From Pseudomonas sp. S31 (GTDB lineage: Bacteria > Pseudomonadota > Gammaproteobacteria > Pseudomonadales > Pseudomonadaceae), in NCBI RefSeq assembly GCF_016648105.1, contig NZ_JACVVE010000018.1, positions 51,345 through 115,344 of the forward strand: a stretch of DNA of 64,000 bases, written 5' to 3'. Position 1 is the first letter of the stretch, and every line of letters begins with the position of its first letter. This document shows, one piece after another, positions 17,954 through 26,183 of the stretch. Both the position numbers and the translations under genes were made by a program. A model generated the notes under the pieces. That model did no database searches, was not told the origin of the DNA, and saw nothing but the letters and a program-made list of their open reading frames with translations.

Positions 17954-19095
17954 TGGCGGAAAGCGAGGGCGGCCAGGACAAGACGGAAGACCCCACCGAC
18001 AAACGCAAGCGCGACGCGCGCGAGAAAGGTGAGATCGCCCGTTCCAAGGAGCTGAACACCGTGGCGGTGACCCTGGCCGGTGCTGGCGGCTTGCTGGCGT
18101 TCGGTGGCCATTTGGCCGAGACCCTGCTGGAAATGATGCGCCTGAACTTCAGCCTGACCCGCGAGGTGATCGTCGACGAGCGGGCCATGGGCGCGTTCCT
18201 GCTGGCCTCGGGCAAGATGGCGGTGTGGGCGGTGCAGCCGGTATTGATCCTGTTGTTCGTCATCTCGTTCGTCGCGCCCATCGCCCTGGGCGGTTTCCTG
18301 TTCTCCGGCAGCCTGCTGCAGCCCAAGTTCAGCCGCATGAACCCGCTGTCGGGGGTCAAGCGCATGTTCTCGATCAACTCCCTGACCGAGCTGGTCAAGG
18401 CCATCGCCAAGTTCTTCGTGATCCTGCTGGTGGCGCTGGTGGTGCTGGCCAATGACCGCCAGGCGTTGCTGTCGATCGCCAACGAACCACTGGAGCAAGC
18501 GATCATCCACAGCGTCCAGGTGGTGGGCTGGAGCGCACTGTGGATGGCGGCAGGGCTGCTGCTGATCGCTGCGGTGGATGTGCCGTTCCAGCTGTGGCAG
18601 ACGGCCAAGAAGCTGAAGATGACCAAGCAGGAAGTGCGCGACGAGTACAAGGAGCAGGAGGGCAAGCCCGAGGTCAAGCAGCGCATCCGCCAGCTGCAGC
18701 GCGAGGTGTCGCAGCGGCGCATGATGGCCGCCGTGCCCCAGGCCGACGTGATCATCACCAACCCGACGCACTATGCCGTGGCCTTGCAGTACGACCCGGA
18801 GAAGGGCGGTGCGGCGCCGTTGCTGCTGGCCAAGGGTACCGATTTCCTGGCGCTGAAGATCCGCGAGATCGGCGTCGAGCACAAGATCCAGATCCTCGAG
18901 TCGCCGGCGCTGGCGCGGGCGATCTACTACTCCACCGAGCTCGAACGCGAGATCCCGGCGGGGCTGTATCTGGCGGTGGCGCAGGTGCTGGCCTACGTGT
19001 TCCAGATTCGCCAGTACCGGGCTGGGAAGGGCAAGCGGCCGGATCCGCTGAAGGAAGATTTGCCGATTCCGCCGGATCTGCGCCGCGACGACTGA
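17953..19095 (+). CDS. flhB: Flagellar export substrate-switch protein FlhB
   Basis: Export apparatus protein of 380 residues with four transmembrane helices and a cytoplasmic C domain. The auto-cleavage motif NPTH is intact (IITNPTHYAVALQY, cleavage between Asn270 and Pro271), so it can switch from rod/hook to filament export in response to FliK. The N terminus has the usual charged DKTEDPTDKRKRDAREKGEI segment. In most Pseudomonas flhA follows soon after; here an 8-kb island begins 48 bases after the stop. Confidence 0.97.
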   Translation: MAESEGGQDKTEDPTDKRKRDAREKGEIARSKELNTVAVTLAGAGGLLAFGGHLAETLLEMMRLNFSLTREVIVDERAMGAFLLASGKMAVWAVQPVLILLFVISFVAPIALGGFLFSGSLLQPKFSRMNPLSGVKRMFSINSLTELVKAIAKFFVILLVALVVLANDRQALLSIANEPLEQAIIHSVQVVGWSALWMAAGLLLIAAVDVPFQLWQTAKKLKMTKQEVRDEYKEQEGKPEVKQRIRQLQREVSQRRMMAAVPQADVIITNPTHYAVALQYDPEKGGAAPLLLAKGTDFLALKIREIGVEHKIQILESPALARAIYYSTELEREIPAGLYLAVAQVLAYVFQIRQYRAGKGKRPDPLKEDLPIPPDLRRDD

Positions 19096-19142
19096 ATTTT
19101 GTGTGAGGCCGGCACAGACAACATAAATCCCCCGCCGTACAC

Positions 19143-19177
19143 AGTTGGAAGGCTTTTTGCAAAGCCACGCCCAAGCG
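19143..19177. repeat. 35-bp direct repeat, left boundary of island
   Basis: A perfect 35-base match to 27188-27222. It begins AGTTGGAAGGCTTTTTGCAA and ends CACGCCCAAGCG. Similarity fades within about 20 bases on the right and stops abruptly on the left. The copy contains a small hairpin (GGCTTT, TTGC, AAAGCC) and a -24/-12 element. The two copies bracket the A/T-rich insert between flhB and flhA. Confidence 0.93.
19146..19161 (+). promoter_or_regulatory. Sigma-54-type promoter in the left repeat copy
   Basis: TGGAAGGCTTTTTGCA has GG at 19147-19148, ten bases, GC at 19159-19160 and a perfect TTGCA -12 box; the -24 box is weaker (GGAAG instead of GGCAC). It points right, so any transcript would run antisense into the 3' end of the ligase gene at 19232-20161. 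Confidence 0.55.
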
Positions 19178-19182
19178 GCTTT

Positions 19183-19209
19183 GAGGGCCAAGGGGCCCTC
19201 GATATCGAG
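19183..19209. terminator. Tandem palindromes after the island's left operon (possible terminator)
   Basis: GAGGGCC, AAGG, GGCCCTC (19183-19200) is a perfect 7-bp stem with a 4-base loop, overlapped by the 12-bp palindrome CTCGATATCGAG (19198-19209). It lies 23 bases beyond the ligase stop codon. No T-run follows on either strand, so it would be a weak or Rho-assisted terminator at best. Confidence 0.4.
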
Positions 19210-19231
19210 AAATTCTTGAGAGAGCGGCAAT

Positions 19232-20161
19232 TCATGCTGTGCTTGAGCTTGATGTTGCACTGGGTTGTAAATTATTCAACCGAAGAATCAAGTCGTCAAA
19301 CGAAACGCCATGTTCTAAGCATGCTTTTGGAAAAAGACTGTGACTAGTGAGTCCTGGAAGTGTATTGAGTTCAATTAGGTAGGGTGATGAATTTTTTAAA
19401 ATGAAGTCTGCTCTGAAATAATCAAGTTGTAGCGCTTCTGCAATAGCAAAGCAATCGGCTTTCAGTTTGTCGTAGCAATCATGATCAAGGGTGGCAAGCG
19501 TAGCAGTCGTTTTGGGGGATACAAACTTGGCGTTGTATGAAAAGAAATCGCTTTCAAATTCGATCATGTAGACAGGCAGTAGGCAGCCGTAATAATAGCA
19601 TACGGATAACTCGGGGCCAGGAATGAACGATTCGATAAGGATGCCTGTGTTGAAAGCTTCTGCCCGATGTACAGCTGCCGCGAATTCGCTATCACTATTG
19701 CGAATGAGAGATACGCCAAAACTGCAACCTTCTCGATTAGGTTTGACGATGAAAGTATCGCCCAGTCGGCGCCTGACTGTTCCAAAGTCAGCGGTGCATT
19801 GGGTCTTGAAGTACATATAGTCTGCAACACTGATGCCTAAACCCTGCGCGATATGCTTGGTAAGTAACTTGTCCATACATATCGCACTAGCCTGTGGTGA
19901 GGGGCCGTTGTAGGGTATCCCCAGTGCCTCAAGGTAGCCCTGAGCCATACCGTTTTCACCAAAGCCACCATGTAGAGCCAGGAATACCCGCGTGAACCTA
20001 GTGAGGTCTAGTTGGTGCAGATCTTTGAATTCAGAGATCGTGAAAACTTCATGCTGAATGTTGGAGTTCATCAGGGAGTTCGAGACGGCCGCGGCGGTCT
20101 GAAGCGAAACATCCCGTTCTGATGAATCGCCGCCGGTGATAATGGCGATATAATTAATCAT
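19232..20161 (-). CDS. D-Ala-D-Ala ligase-like ATP-grasp enzyme
   Basis: ATP-grasp ligase of 309 residues in the DdlB size class. Ddl landmarks are in order: GGDSSERDVS (10-19), LHGGFGENG (63-71), the CMDKLLTK segment (95-102), VKPNREGCSFGVS (139-151), the omega-loop SYNAKF and the Mg/ATP site LIELNTLPGLTSHSLFPKA. The first Ser of the usual EGSS motif (Ser150 in E. coli DdlB, by recall), part of the substrate-side triad, is Cys146 here. It may therefore join substrates other than two D-alanines. Last gene of the leftward operon; its start overlaps the desulfurase stop by 8 bases and has GAGGTAA upstream. Product unknown. Confidence 0.85.
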   Translation of the reverse strand: MINYIAIITGGDSSERDVSLQTAAAVSNSLMNSNIQHEVFTISEFKDLHQLDLTRFTRVFLALHGGFGENGMAQGYLEALGIPYNGPSPQASAICMDKLLTKHIAQGLGISVADYMYFKTQCTADFGTVRRRLGDTFIVKPNREGCSFGVSLIRNSDSEFAAAVHRAEAFNTGILIESFIPGPELSVCYYYGCLLPVYMIEFESDFFSYNAKFVSPKTTATLATLDHDCYDKLKADCFAIAEALQLDYFRADFILKNSSPYLIELNTLPGLTSHSLFPKACLEHGVSFDDLILRLNNLQPSATSSSSTA

Positions 20162-21326
20162 GATTATTACCTCTATGTATGAGCTGACGTAAGGTGGACA
20201 CGGTTCTGCAAATTATTTCGACCCCATTACGAATCTGATCAATGTCCATATCGCTAGTAAACGAGAGTCGAATGGAACTGGCGGCCCTGTCCGAGTCGTG
20301 CCCTATCCCCATAATCACATGTGACGGCCTTAAGTCATGAGCATTGCAAGCGGAACCAGATGAGATACACACTTTGCCCAGATGACTAATCAGTGTTTCG
20401 GCTCGTATACCTGGAATCGATATATTAAGGATGTGAGGAACGGACTTATATTTCGGAGTGTTGATAAGGTAGGAGATTTTATGGGCGTTAAAAATTTCTA
20501 GAATGGTTGATCTGCGTTGGCAGGCAGCATTCCAGGACTCGCGATGATTTTGCCGTTGTATGAGCCGCGCAGCAGCGCCGAAGCCTGCGATCAGTTGCGT
20601 TGGTAAGGTCCCGCTACGAAGTGGGGACTGTCCACCTCCAAATGTTAGCGCATTCAAGCGTGAAATGGCATGTTGAGACACATAGAGTGCGCCTATGCCT
20701 TTGGGACCACCTATTTTATGCGCGGAAAGTGAAAGGCAATCGACGCCCAGTGATTTTATGTTCAAAGGAATTTTTCCAAGTGCTTGTGCAGCATCGACAT
20801 GGAATAATATATGTGTTCTTTGCTTCAATATTTTTTTTATATCTTTCAAATTCTGAAATGTACCAATTTCTGAATTGACGTAAGAAATGGAAATCAAAGC
20901 AGTGTGCTCATCCAGCAGGCTTGCAAGATGGTCGATATCCACACGTCCGCAGGTGTTGACTCGCATTCTACGTACTTCGATATTCCGACGCTCCAGTTCT
21001 TCTGCTGCTGCAAGTGTGGACTTATGATCGATAGGGCAAATTACAATATTACTGGCTTGGCCGGATTTAACCGATCCAAGGACAACTATGTTGTTGCTTT
21101 CGGTGGCTCCGGAGGTGAATATAATTTCATTCGGTCGACACCCCAGTAGCGCGGCCAAAGTTGAGGTGCTTTCAATAATTGCACTTTTTGCAAGTCGGCC
21201 AAGGAGATGCGATGAAGATGGGTTTCCAAATGCGATCTGACCGAACTCATGCATGTCTGTTAAAACCTCATCGGAGCACGGTGTAGTCGATGCGGCGTCT
21301 AGATAAATAATAGGTGCTTGTGGCAT
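20154..21326 (-). CDS. Cysteine desulfurase-like PLP enzyme (IscS/NifS family)
   Basis: Class V aminotransferase-fold protein of 390 residues. PLP Lys204 lies in SAHKIGGPKGIGALY, the cofactor-stacking His101 in CPIDHKS, and the catalytic persulfide Cys327 in ISSGSACNAHDLRPS, closely matching IscS (SSGSAC). N-terminal YLDAASTTP and TSGATESNN are also typical. It should mobilise sulfur from L-cysteine as a persulfide. It is not next to iscU, iscA or hscBA, so it probably supplies sulfur to this local pathway rather than to general Fe-S assembly. It sits 9 bases after the unknown gene and overlaps the ligase gene. Confidence 0.9.
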   Translation of the reverse strand: MPQAPIIYLDAASTTPCSDEVLTDMHEFGQIAFGNPSSSHLLGRLAKSAIIESTSTLAALLGCRPNEIIFTSGATESNNIVVLGSVKSGQASNIVICPIDHKSTLAAAEELERRNIEVRRMRVNTCGRVDIDHLASLLDEHTALISISYVNSEIGTFQNLKDIKKILKQRTHILFHVDAAQALGKIPLNIKSLGVDCLSLSAHKIGGPKGIGALYVSQHAISRLNALTFGGGQSPLRSGTLPTQLIAGFGAAARLIQRQNHRESWNAACQRRSTILEIFNAHKISYLINTPKYKSVPHILNISIPGIRAETLISHLGKVCISSGSACNAHDLRPSHVIMGIGHDSDRAASSIRLSFTSDMDIDQIRNGVEIICRTVSTLRQLIHRGNNHD

Positions 21327-21335
21327 GGTCTTGTC

Positions 21336-22214
21336 TCAGGTTTCATAAGTGACGATGTGAGCGCCTTTGCTAAAAATCTCGTTCTGAGTGAGCTCGCCAG
21401 ACCCACCGAGATCCGCTACCAATAGACTCATAGGTTCAAAGTCGTAGAGTGACAGTGCGATTTCAATACCCTTTCGAATAGGGGCGTGGCATTCGCTAGG
21501 TGCAAACAGAATCAAGAGCCTAGCGCCAGATTTATAGGCTTCAGAAATCATTTCTGATATTTCTCCAGCGCAACCAGTCATGCCGCAACTGACTAATGGA
21601 GTAGTGGATCCGTACGCGTCAGTGAATGAGATTTCTGACATCGCCGGTCTATTTGGTAAATAGCGTTTCGCTAATTTCCCCTGTTTGACTAGGCGCGCAG
21701 CCTCATTTTGGAAACGATTTTTCAGCCACGTCTCAGGGAAACATATCGAGTTTCGCCGACTCTCGCATATGTTGTTGGTCGAAAGGGTGGTTGACGGGGC
21801 TAGTAATGACAGGTACGAGTCGGGTAGCGATGTAAATCGTTCATAAAATTGAGTTCGGTAGTCGGTGTCTTGTTTGTTGTCCGGGACATATTGCCAGTCA
21901 TTAACTAGGAGTATGAGTTTGGCTGATTTTTTGTTGTTTATTGAGGCGTTCTCTGCCAATTGGATCGCCAGTTTCCATGTATAAGTAGGGAATATACCTA
22001 CACGAGTTTTGACTGCTTCCTTAAGCATGGGGTTCTGGATGTCTTCGAATATTCCCGGTTCCAGTCGCTTGCCTTGGGGGTCAAAGAAAAGCATGAAATG
22101 CCCGGCCATGATGTGGAGAGTGCTAAAGTTTTGGTGTTCAATAAATTGGTAAATTATTTCAAGTAATGACTCTTCGCTAAATGCATAACTCTCTTTTATA
22201 GTTATCTCGTGCAT
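21336..22214 (-). CDS. Unknown cysteine-containing protein of the island operon
   Basis: Protein of 292 residues that I do not recognise. No signal peptide, no transmembrane helix. Its most distinctive part is the C-terminal third: VSCGMTGCAGEISEM (Cys210, Cys215) followed by LLILFAPSECHAPIRKG (Cys242, His243) and a Gly-rich LLVADLGGSGEL. This alternation of hydrophobic strands and small-residue turns suggests an alpha/beta fold with a Cys-based site that could hold sulfur, metal or substrate. The start has GGAG upstream. It lies 29 bases after the PLP lyase and 9 before the desulfurase, so it is firmly within the operon. Function not assigned. Confidence 0.8.
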   Translation of the reverse strand: MHEITIKESYAFSEESLLEIIYQFIEHQNFSTLHIMAGHFMLFFDPQGKRLEPGIFEDIQNPMLKEAVKTRVGIFPTYTWKLAIQLAENASINNKKSAKLILLVNDWQYVPDNKQDTDYRTQFYERFTSLPDSYLSLLAPSTTLSTNNICESRRNSICFPETWLKNRFQNEAARLVKQGKLAKRYLPNRPAMSEISFTDAYGSTTPLVSCGMTGCAGEISEMISEAYKSGARLLILFAPSECHAPIRKGIEIALSLYDFEPMSLLVADLGGSGELTQNEIFSKGAHIVTYET

Positions 22215-22243
22215 GCCGCTAGCTCCGATGGTGGGGTTTGGGG

Positions 22244-23419
22244 TTAGTTGTTAAGCATTTTTTCGAGGTCTTGTAGCAAGTCGTGCGGGTCTTCAAGTCC
22301 TACGTATAATCTCACGCAGGAAGTGCTGAGGTTAAAGCGCATGGCAGATGGCAGTCCGATCGTATCGATGAGGTTAATGAGGCTTATTGATCCTCCCCAT
22401 CCGTACCCAATTTTGATAAGTTGTAGGCGGTTTATTCTCTCTTTAAGTTCGACGCGAGGGCATGAAAGCTCCAGGGTGAGAAGGCTATTAAAGCCATTTA
22501 TCTTGAAACGGTGTAATGTGGTGTCTGTGTATTGGACTCTAGGGTGTAACAGCTTTTTGCATAATGGGTTTTTTTGCAGGTGCTCTATGATTGCTTGCGT
22601 GGTCTTCATTTGAAAGCTTAAGCGGGCGGCCAATGTTGAGAGCGCTCGCAAAGCTGCAGCGCATGCGTGCGAGCTCACATGGTTGCCAATTAAAGCTGAA
22701 GTTGTTTTTAGTTTTGAATAGAGATCTTTTCGACGAGTAATGAGGGCGCCCAATGAAACACCCTCCACGGCGGCGTGTGACTTACTCATTGATATCAGGC
22801 TGATGTCGGCCCCCATTTCGAGTGGGCGCTGAAATAGAGAGGCAGCCCATGTATTGTCGGTAACGATTAGCGCCGGATGACCACAACATAGACGAACAAT
22901 GCTCTCGATTTCGATGATTTCATATGTGATAGAGCCCGGGTTCTCTATGAAGATGAGCTTGGTTTTAGACTTTAATTTACTGTGCAAGGTGATCGCTTCA
23001 TCTGGAGTGAAGTAATCAACGTCAATGCCCATAAGCTGGCAATGATCAAGCAGCCACCGTGTCGAGTAGATAACGGTATCAATCGCAAGTATGTGGTCGC
23101 CTGGCCTAACGAAGCTCAAAAGCACCAAGCTGATTGCCGATTGCCCGGATGGTGTCAGTACTGAAAACTTACCGTTTTCAATGTCTGCCAGTTTTGACGA
23201 CAATTGACGGGTTGTTGGGGTATCCACGCCCCCGTAATAGAGGCCGGCGAAGAGATGGTTGTTAGCCCTTAGTAAGCTGCGTCGGTTTACTTTTGGCAAT
23301 AAGTCAAGCTTATCAGCGATGACGGTTGTACACTCCATGCTTGGTGTATTTGCCAAGCGGGTGCCGTCTACGGGGAAAATTCCTATTTGGGCTAAGTCGC
23401 TAATTTTGGGGTTAGACAT
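22244..23419 (-). CDS. Cystathionine beta-lyase-like PLP enzyme (Cys/Met metabolism family)
   Basis: Fold-type I PLP enzyme of 391 residues. Features resembling MetC: YYGGVDTPTTRQL near residue 61, LTPSGQSAISLVLL, ENPGSITYEIIEIESIV, and the cofactor-binding Asp in VTDNTWAAS (188-194). The PLP lysine is Lys213 in SMSKSHAAVEGVSLGAL, where MetC has ATKYLVGHSD, so the residues after Lys are divergent and specificity may differ. Plausible chemistry is C-S cleavage or beta/gamma-substitution on a sulfur amino acid. Start overlaps the radical SAM stop by 8 bases (translational coupling). Confidence 0.85.
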   Translation of the reverse strand: MSNPKISDLAQIGIFPVDGTRLANTPSMECTTVIADKLDLLPKVNRRSLLRANNHLFAGLYYGGVDTPTTRQLSSKLADIENGKFSVLTPSGQSAISLVLLSFVRPGDHILAIDTVIYSTRWLLDHCQLMGIDVDYFTPDEAITLHSKLKSKTKLIFIENPGSITYEIIEIESIVRLCCGHPALIVTDNTWAASLFQRPLEMGADISLISMSKSHAAVEGVSLGALITRRKDLYSKLKTTSALIGNHVSSHACAAALRALSTLAARLSFQMKTTQAIIEHLQKNPLCKKLLHPRVQYTDTTLHRFKINGFNSLLTLELSCPRVELKERINRLQLIKIGYGWGGSISLINLIDTIGLPSAMRFNLSTSCVRLYVGLEDPHDLLQDLEKMLNN

Positions 23420-25034
23420 GGATCGCCTCGAAATCCTTCATGAGGTCAAGAATTTCCTTGACTTCGCCTGGTATCGGAGGCAAAACATTGGGCAGAGGGT
23501 ATTCTAATGAAGCTTCTCCAAAGTTGTGGAAATACTCCAGTAACTCACCTTCGGGCGTCCCCCAGCGTAAAAAGTTTTCATTGTCCTTTTCGTCATTTTT
23601 TTTCAGCGGATGTCGAACAGCCCAGTTTGCACTAATGAGGATTGGTTGATTGATTTTACTTTTTAAAATTGCTAATCCTGTTAGCAGTTTCTTACGGCTC
23701 GCATGTGACTCGCCTAGACCAAACAAGAGAGCGCATCCGCATGAAATTCCATTGTCTTTTAGAATGCTCAAGGCCTGTATGAATCGGTTTTCCCATGTTT
23801 CATTCTTGCTTCCAAGGTCTTTACTCATGCCGCCTATGGCAACCGGCTCCAGTGTTTCTAAGCCAATGAAGACATAAGTAAGTCCGTTCTGTGCGAGTCA
23901 TCGAATTATTTCTTTCTTGTTGATAATCTGATCAATGGTGAACTGGCCGCCGAAGATGATGTCTAGCGGATCTTGCTCGAGCAGTAGACATAATTGGTTT
24001 ATGGCCGCTGGGCTGCCGCTCAGGAAGATAGAGTCTTCAACGAATGCACTTGCGAGCTTGTCTGGGTAATGTTGAGTTACCGTCCTTACGGTTTCCTTGA
24101 ATTGCTTGTATAGCCGCCAGCCAGCGCTTTTGATTTCCTGGATGTTCCCGGTTACACTTCTTCGCTCGCTGCAAAAATTGCAGTCATACACACAGCCTGG
24201 TCCAGTATCGCTAAAGACATGTGAGGTCATTCTTCCGCGGAAGACATCGAACGAGGCTGTGATACCAAACGTCTCCACTACAGAGGGTAGTTGGTCGCGC
24301 TTCAGGGGAATACCAGCGCTTACCCGTGTCTTGTTTAGTGCTGGGAAGTCAACGATCCAACGTCCAGCTATTTTCCGATCCAAATAGTTTGCAATATGGA
24401 GGGTTGGCTGTTGCGAGGGCTGTGCAAATAACGCTCCGATTTCTTGGACCAGTAGTTCGGCTTCGCCGGAAATGATGATGTCAAAGAGCGGCGGTATCGC
24501 ACCCTCCCTCATAAGTCGCCCAGGCGATGCCGGGTGATGTGTAACTGCGGAATCCAATCGCTGATTTTCGTCGTTGAGGAAGATAGTTTCATTTACGTGG
24601 CGACCACCAAGCACTATTAATGTGTCACGCCCCATTATTTTTCTAATCAGCTTTGCACATTCGATTGCGCCGGGAATACATAAGGTCATGGCGCCGATGA
24701 GCACCATGTTTGGACGCTCAGTCTGGAGTAGTTTTTTTAAAACGGATATGTCGTCAAGTGAATACATAAGCAGGAAATGCTTTCTGAGATTGTCCGTGTT
24801 CGCCCAATTACTCTCGCCCCAAGCACCATATCCTTGGAGAGCAGAATTGGCTGCGCAGCGACATGCGTTGAACAAACTGACAGGGTCCGGACTATTAAGG
24901 GCTTTGCGCGCCTTGGAACCTGTTATGCACTCCGGTGCGGATACTGCGATCGCTCGGATCGATCGTGGGGGATGGCTGGCGACGCCGTCATGAGGTGAAG
25001 CGCTTCGGCGAACCTTCATTGTGGGATCAAGCAT
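23412..25034 (-). pseudogene. B12-binding-type radical SAM protein interrupted by an in-frame TGA
   Basis: One reading frame of 540 codons broken only by TGA at codon 379 (23898-23900). The N-terminal half has a cobalamin-binding-like domain (VLIGAMTLCIPGAIECAKLI, IVLGGRH, DIIISGEAELL). The SAM cluster motif is CX3CX2C (Cys281, Cys285, Cys288 in GPGCVYDCNFC). The sequence after the stop continues the radical SAM barrel in the same frame (LAQNGLTYVFIGLET), then GCALLFGLGESHASRK to the end. A CGA or TGG to TGA change, a read error or readthrough are all possible; I see no convincing SECIS hairpin. First gene of the operon. A C-terminal piece could restart at ATG 23828 but would lack the Fe-S cluster. 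Confidence 0.8.
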
Positions 25035-25130
25035 GGCATTCCCTACCTCGCTCTCACGGCGATTAGCCGTTGTAATTTTTGTTGGATATTGGATACAGTA
25101 GCCAAAACGGCATCAAGCGAGGCGGGTAAA

Positions 25131-26183
25131 TTGAAACAAATTGTGATTGCATTGATCTTTGGAGGAAGGAGCGCGGAGCATCGTGTGTCCTTGCGCTCAG
25201 CCGCGACGATTCATGCGGCACTAGTCGAACTGGGTCACCAAGTGCACTGCATAGGTATCGATCAGAAGGGGAATTGGAGGTACCAAGGCAAGCCCGACGT
25301 CTGCCCAAGCGAGGTGGATGGTAAGGCTTCGATAGTCTCTCTTTGCCCTGGCCGACGCTCGCTGACCTACGCGGTGGATAGGCACGTAGCAGTGGATATT
25401 CAAATCGATCTGCTTTTTCCTGCTCTGCATGGGCAGTGGGGGGAGGATGGCTCCATACAAGGCTTGGCAGCCATGTGCGGTATTCCGTGTGTCGGAACTG
25501 GCATTCTCGGTTCGGCAGTGTCGATGGACAAAGACATGACCAAGCGGTTGCTCGAGTATTCGGGAGTCTCAGTAGCCCCCTGGATAGCTATGAGAGCAAT
25601 GCGCCCCTGGGAAGAGGTTGTCGAATGCCTGGGGAGTACGTTCGTATTTGTGAAACCTGCCAACTCAGGGTCTTCGATAGGGGTCTCTAGAGTTTCCAGC
25701 GCCTCGGAGTATGCTGAGGCCTACACTGCCGCCGCGCAGATAGATACCAAGGTTTTGGTGGAGGCTGAGATTCTGGGAAGGGAGATTGAGTGCGGAGTGC
25801 TGGAGTCAGCAAGCGGATTACGGGCCTCGGTGTTGGGAGAGGTCGTCACCAAGCATGGGATAAAATTCTATGACTACCACGCCAAATATGATGTGGCCGG
25901 AGCAGTGGAGCTTTGCGTACCTTGTGAACTGCCGCATCAGATAGTCAATTCCATACAGGAATTGTCGAAGACGATTTTTAGATGCCTGGCGCTTTCAGGT
26001 TATGCCCGGATCGATTTTTTCCTAGAAAGTAACGGTGCGATCCTGCTGAACGAGGTTAATACGCTCCCGGGTTTCACGAGTGCAAGCATGTTCCCCAAAA
26101 TGTTCCAAAAGTCCGGTTTCACGCTACCCAGGCTTGTAGGGGAAATAGTCGATCATGCGGTTTCATGCGGTGAGAGGCTTTGA
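25131..26183 (+). CDS. ddlA: D-alanine-D-alanine ligase, DdlA type
   Basis: Canonical Ddl of about 350 residues. Motifs: IFGGRSAEHRVSLRSA, LHGQWGEDGSIQGL, SMDKDMTKRLLE, VKPANSGSSIGVSRV (both Ser kept), the omega-loop YDYHAKYD, and LNEVNTLPGFTSASMFPK. It should make the D-Ala-D-Ala dipeptide of peptidoglycan. TTG 25131 is preferred: GCGAGG lies upstream and the N terminus then aligns with E. coli DdlA; TTG 25089 would add 14 residues without a ribosome site. It diverges from the radical SAM operon (96 bases between) and converges with gntR, overlapping it by 31 bases. Location in a biosynthetic-looking island suggests a protective second Ddl; this is inference. Confidence 0.9.
   Translation: MKQIVIALIFGGRSAEHRVSLRSAATIHAALVELGHQVHCIGIDQKGNWRYQGKPDVCPSEVDGKASIVSLCPGRRSLTYAVDRHVAVDIQIDLLFPALHGQWGEDGSIQGLAAMCGIPCVGTGILGSAVSMDKDMTKRLLEYSGVSVAPWIAMRAMRPWEEVVECLGSTFVFVKPANSGSSIGVSRVSSASEYAEAYTAAAQIDTKVLVEAEILGREIECGVLESASGLRASVLGEVVTKHGIKFYDYHAKYDVAGAVELCVPCELPHQIVNSIQELSKTIFRCLALSGYARIDFFLESNGAILLNEVNTLPGFTSASMFPKMFQKSGFTLPRLVGEIVDHAVSCGERL

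Noticed and set aside
23898..23900. Selenocysteine insertion at the in-frame TGA
   Set aside because: The bases after the TGA form no convincing bacterial SECIS hairpin, and this barrel position is not a known Sec/Cys catalytic site. Left open only as a test in the findings.
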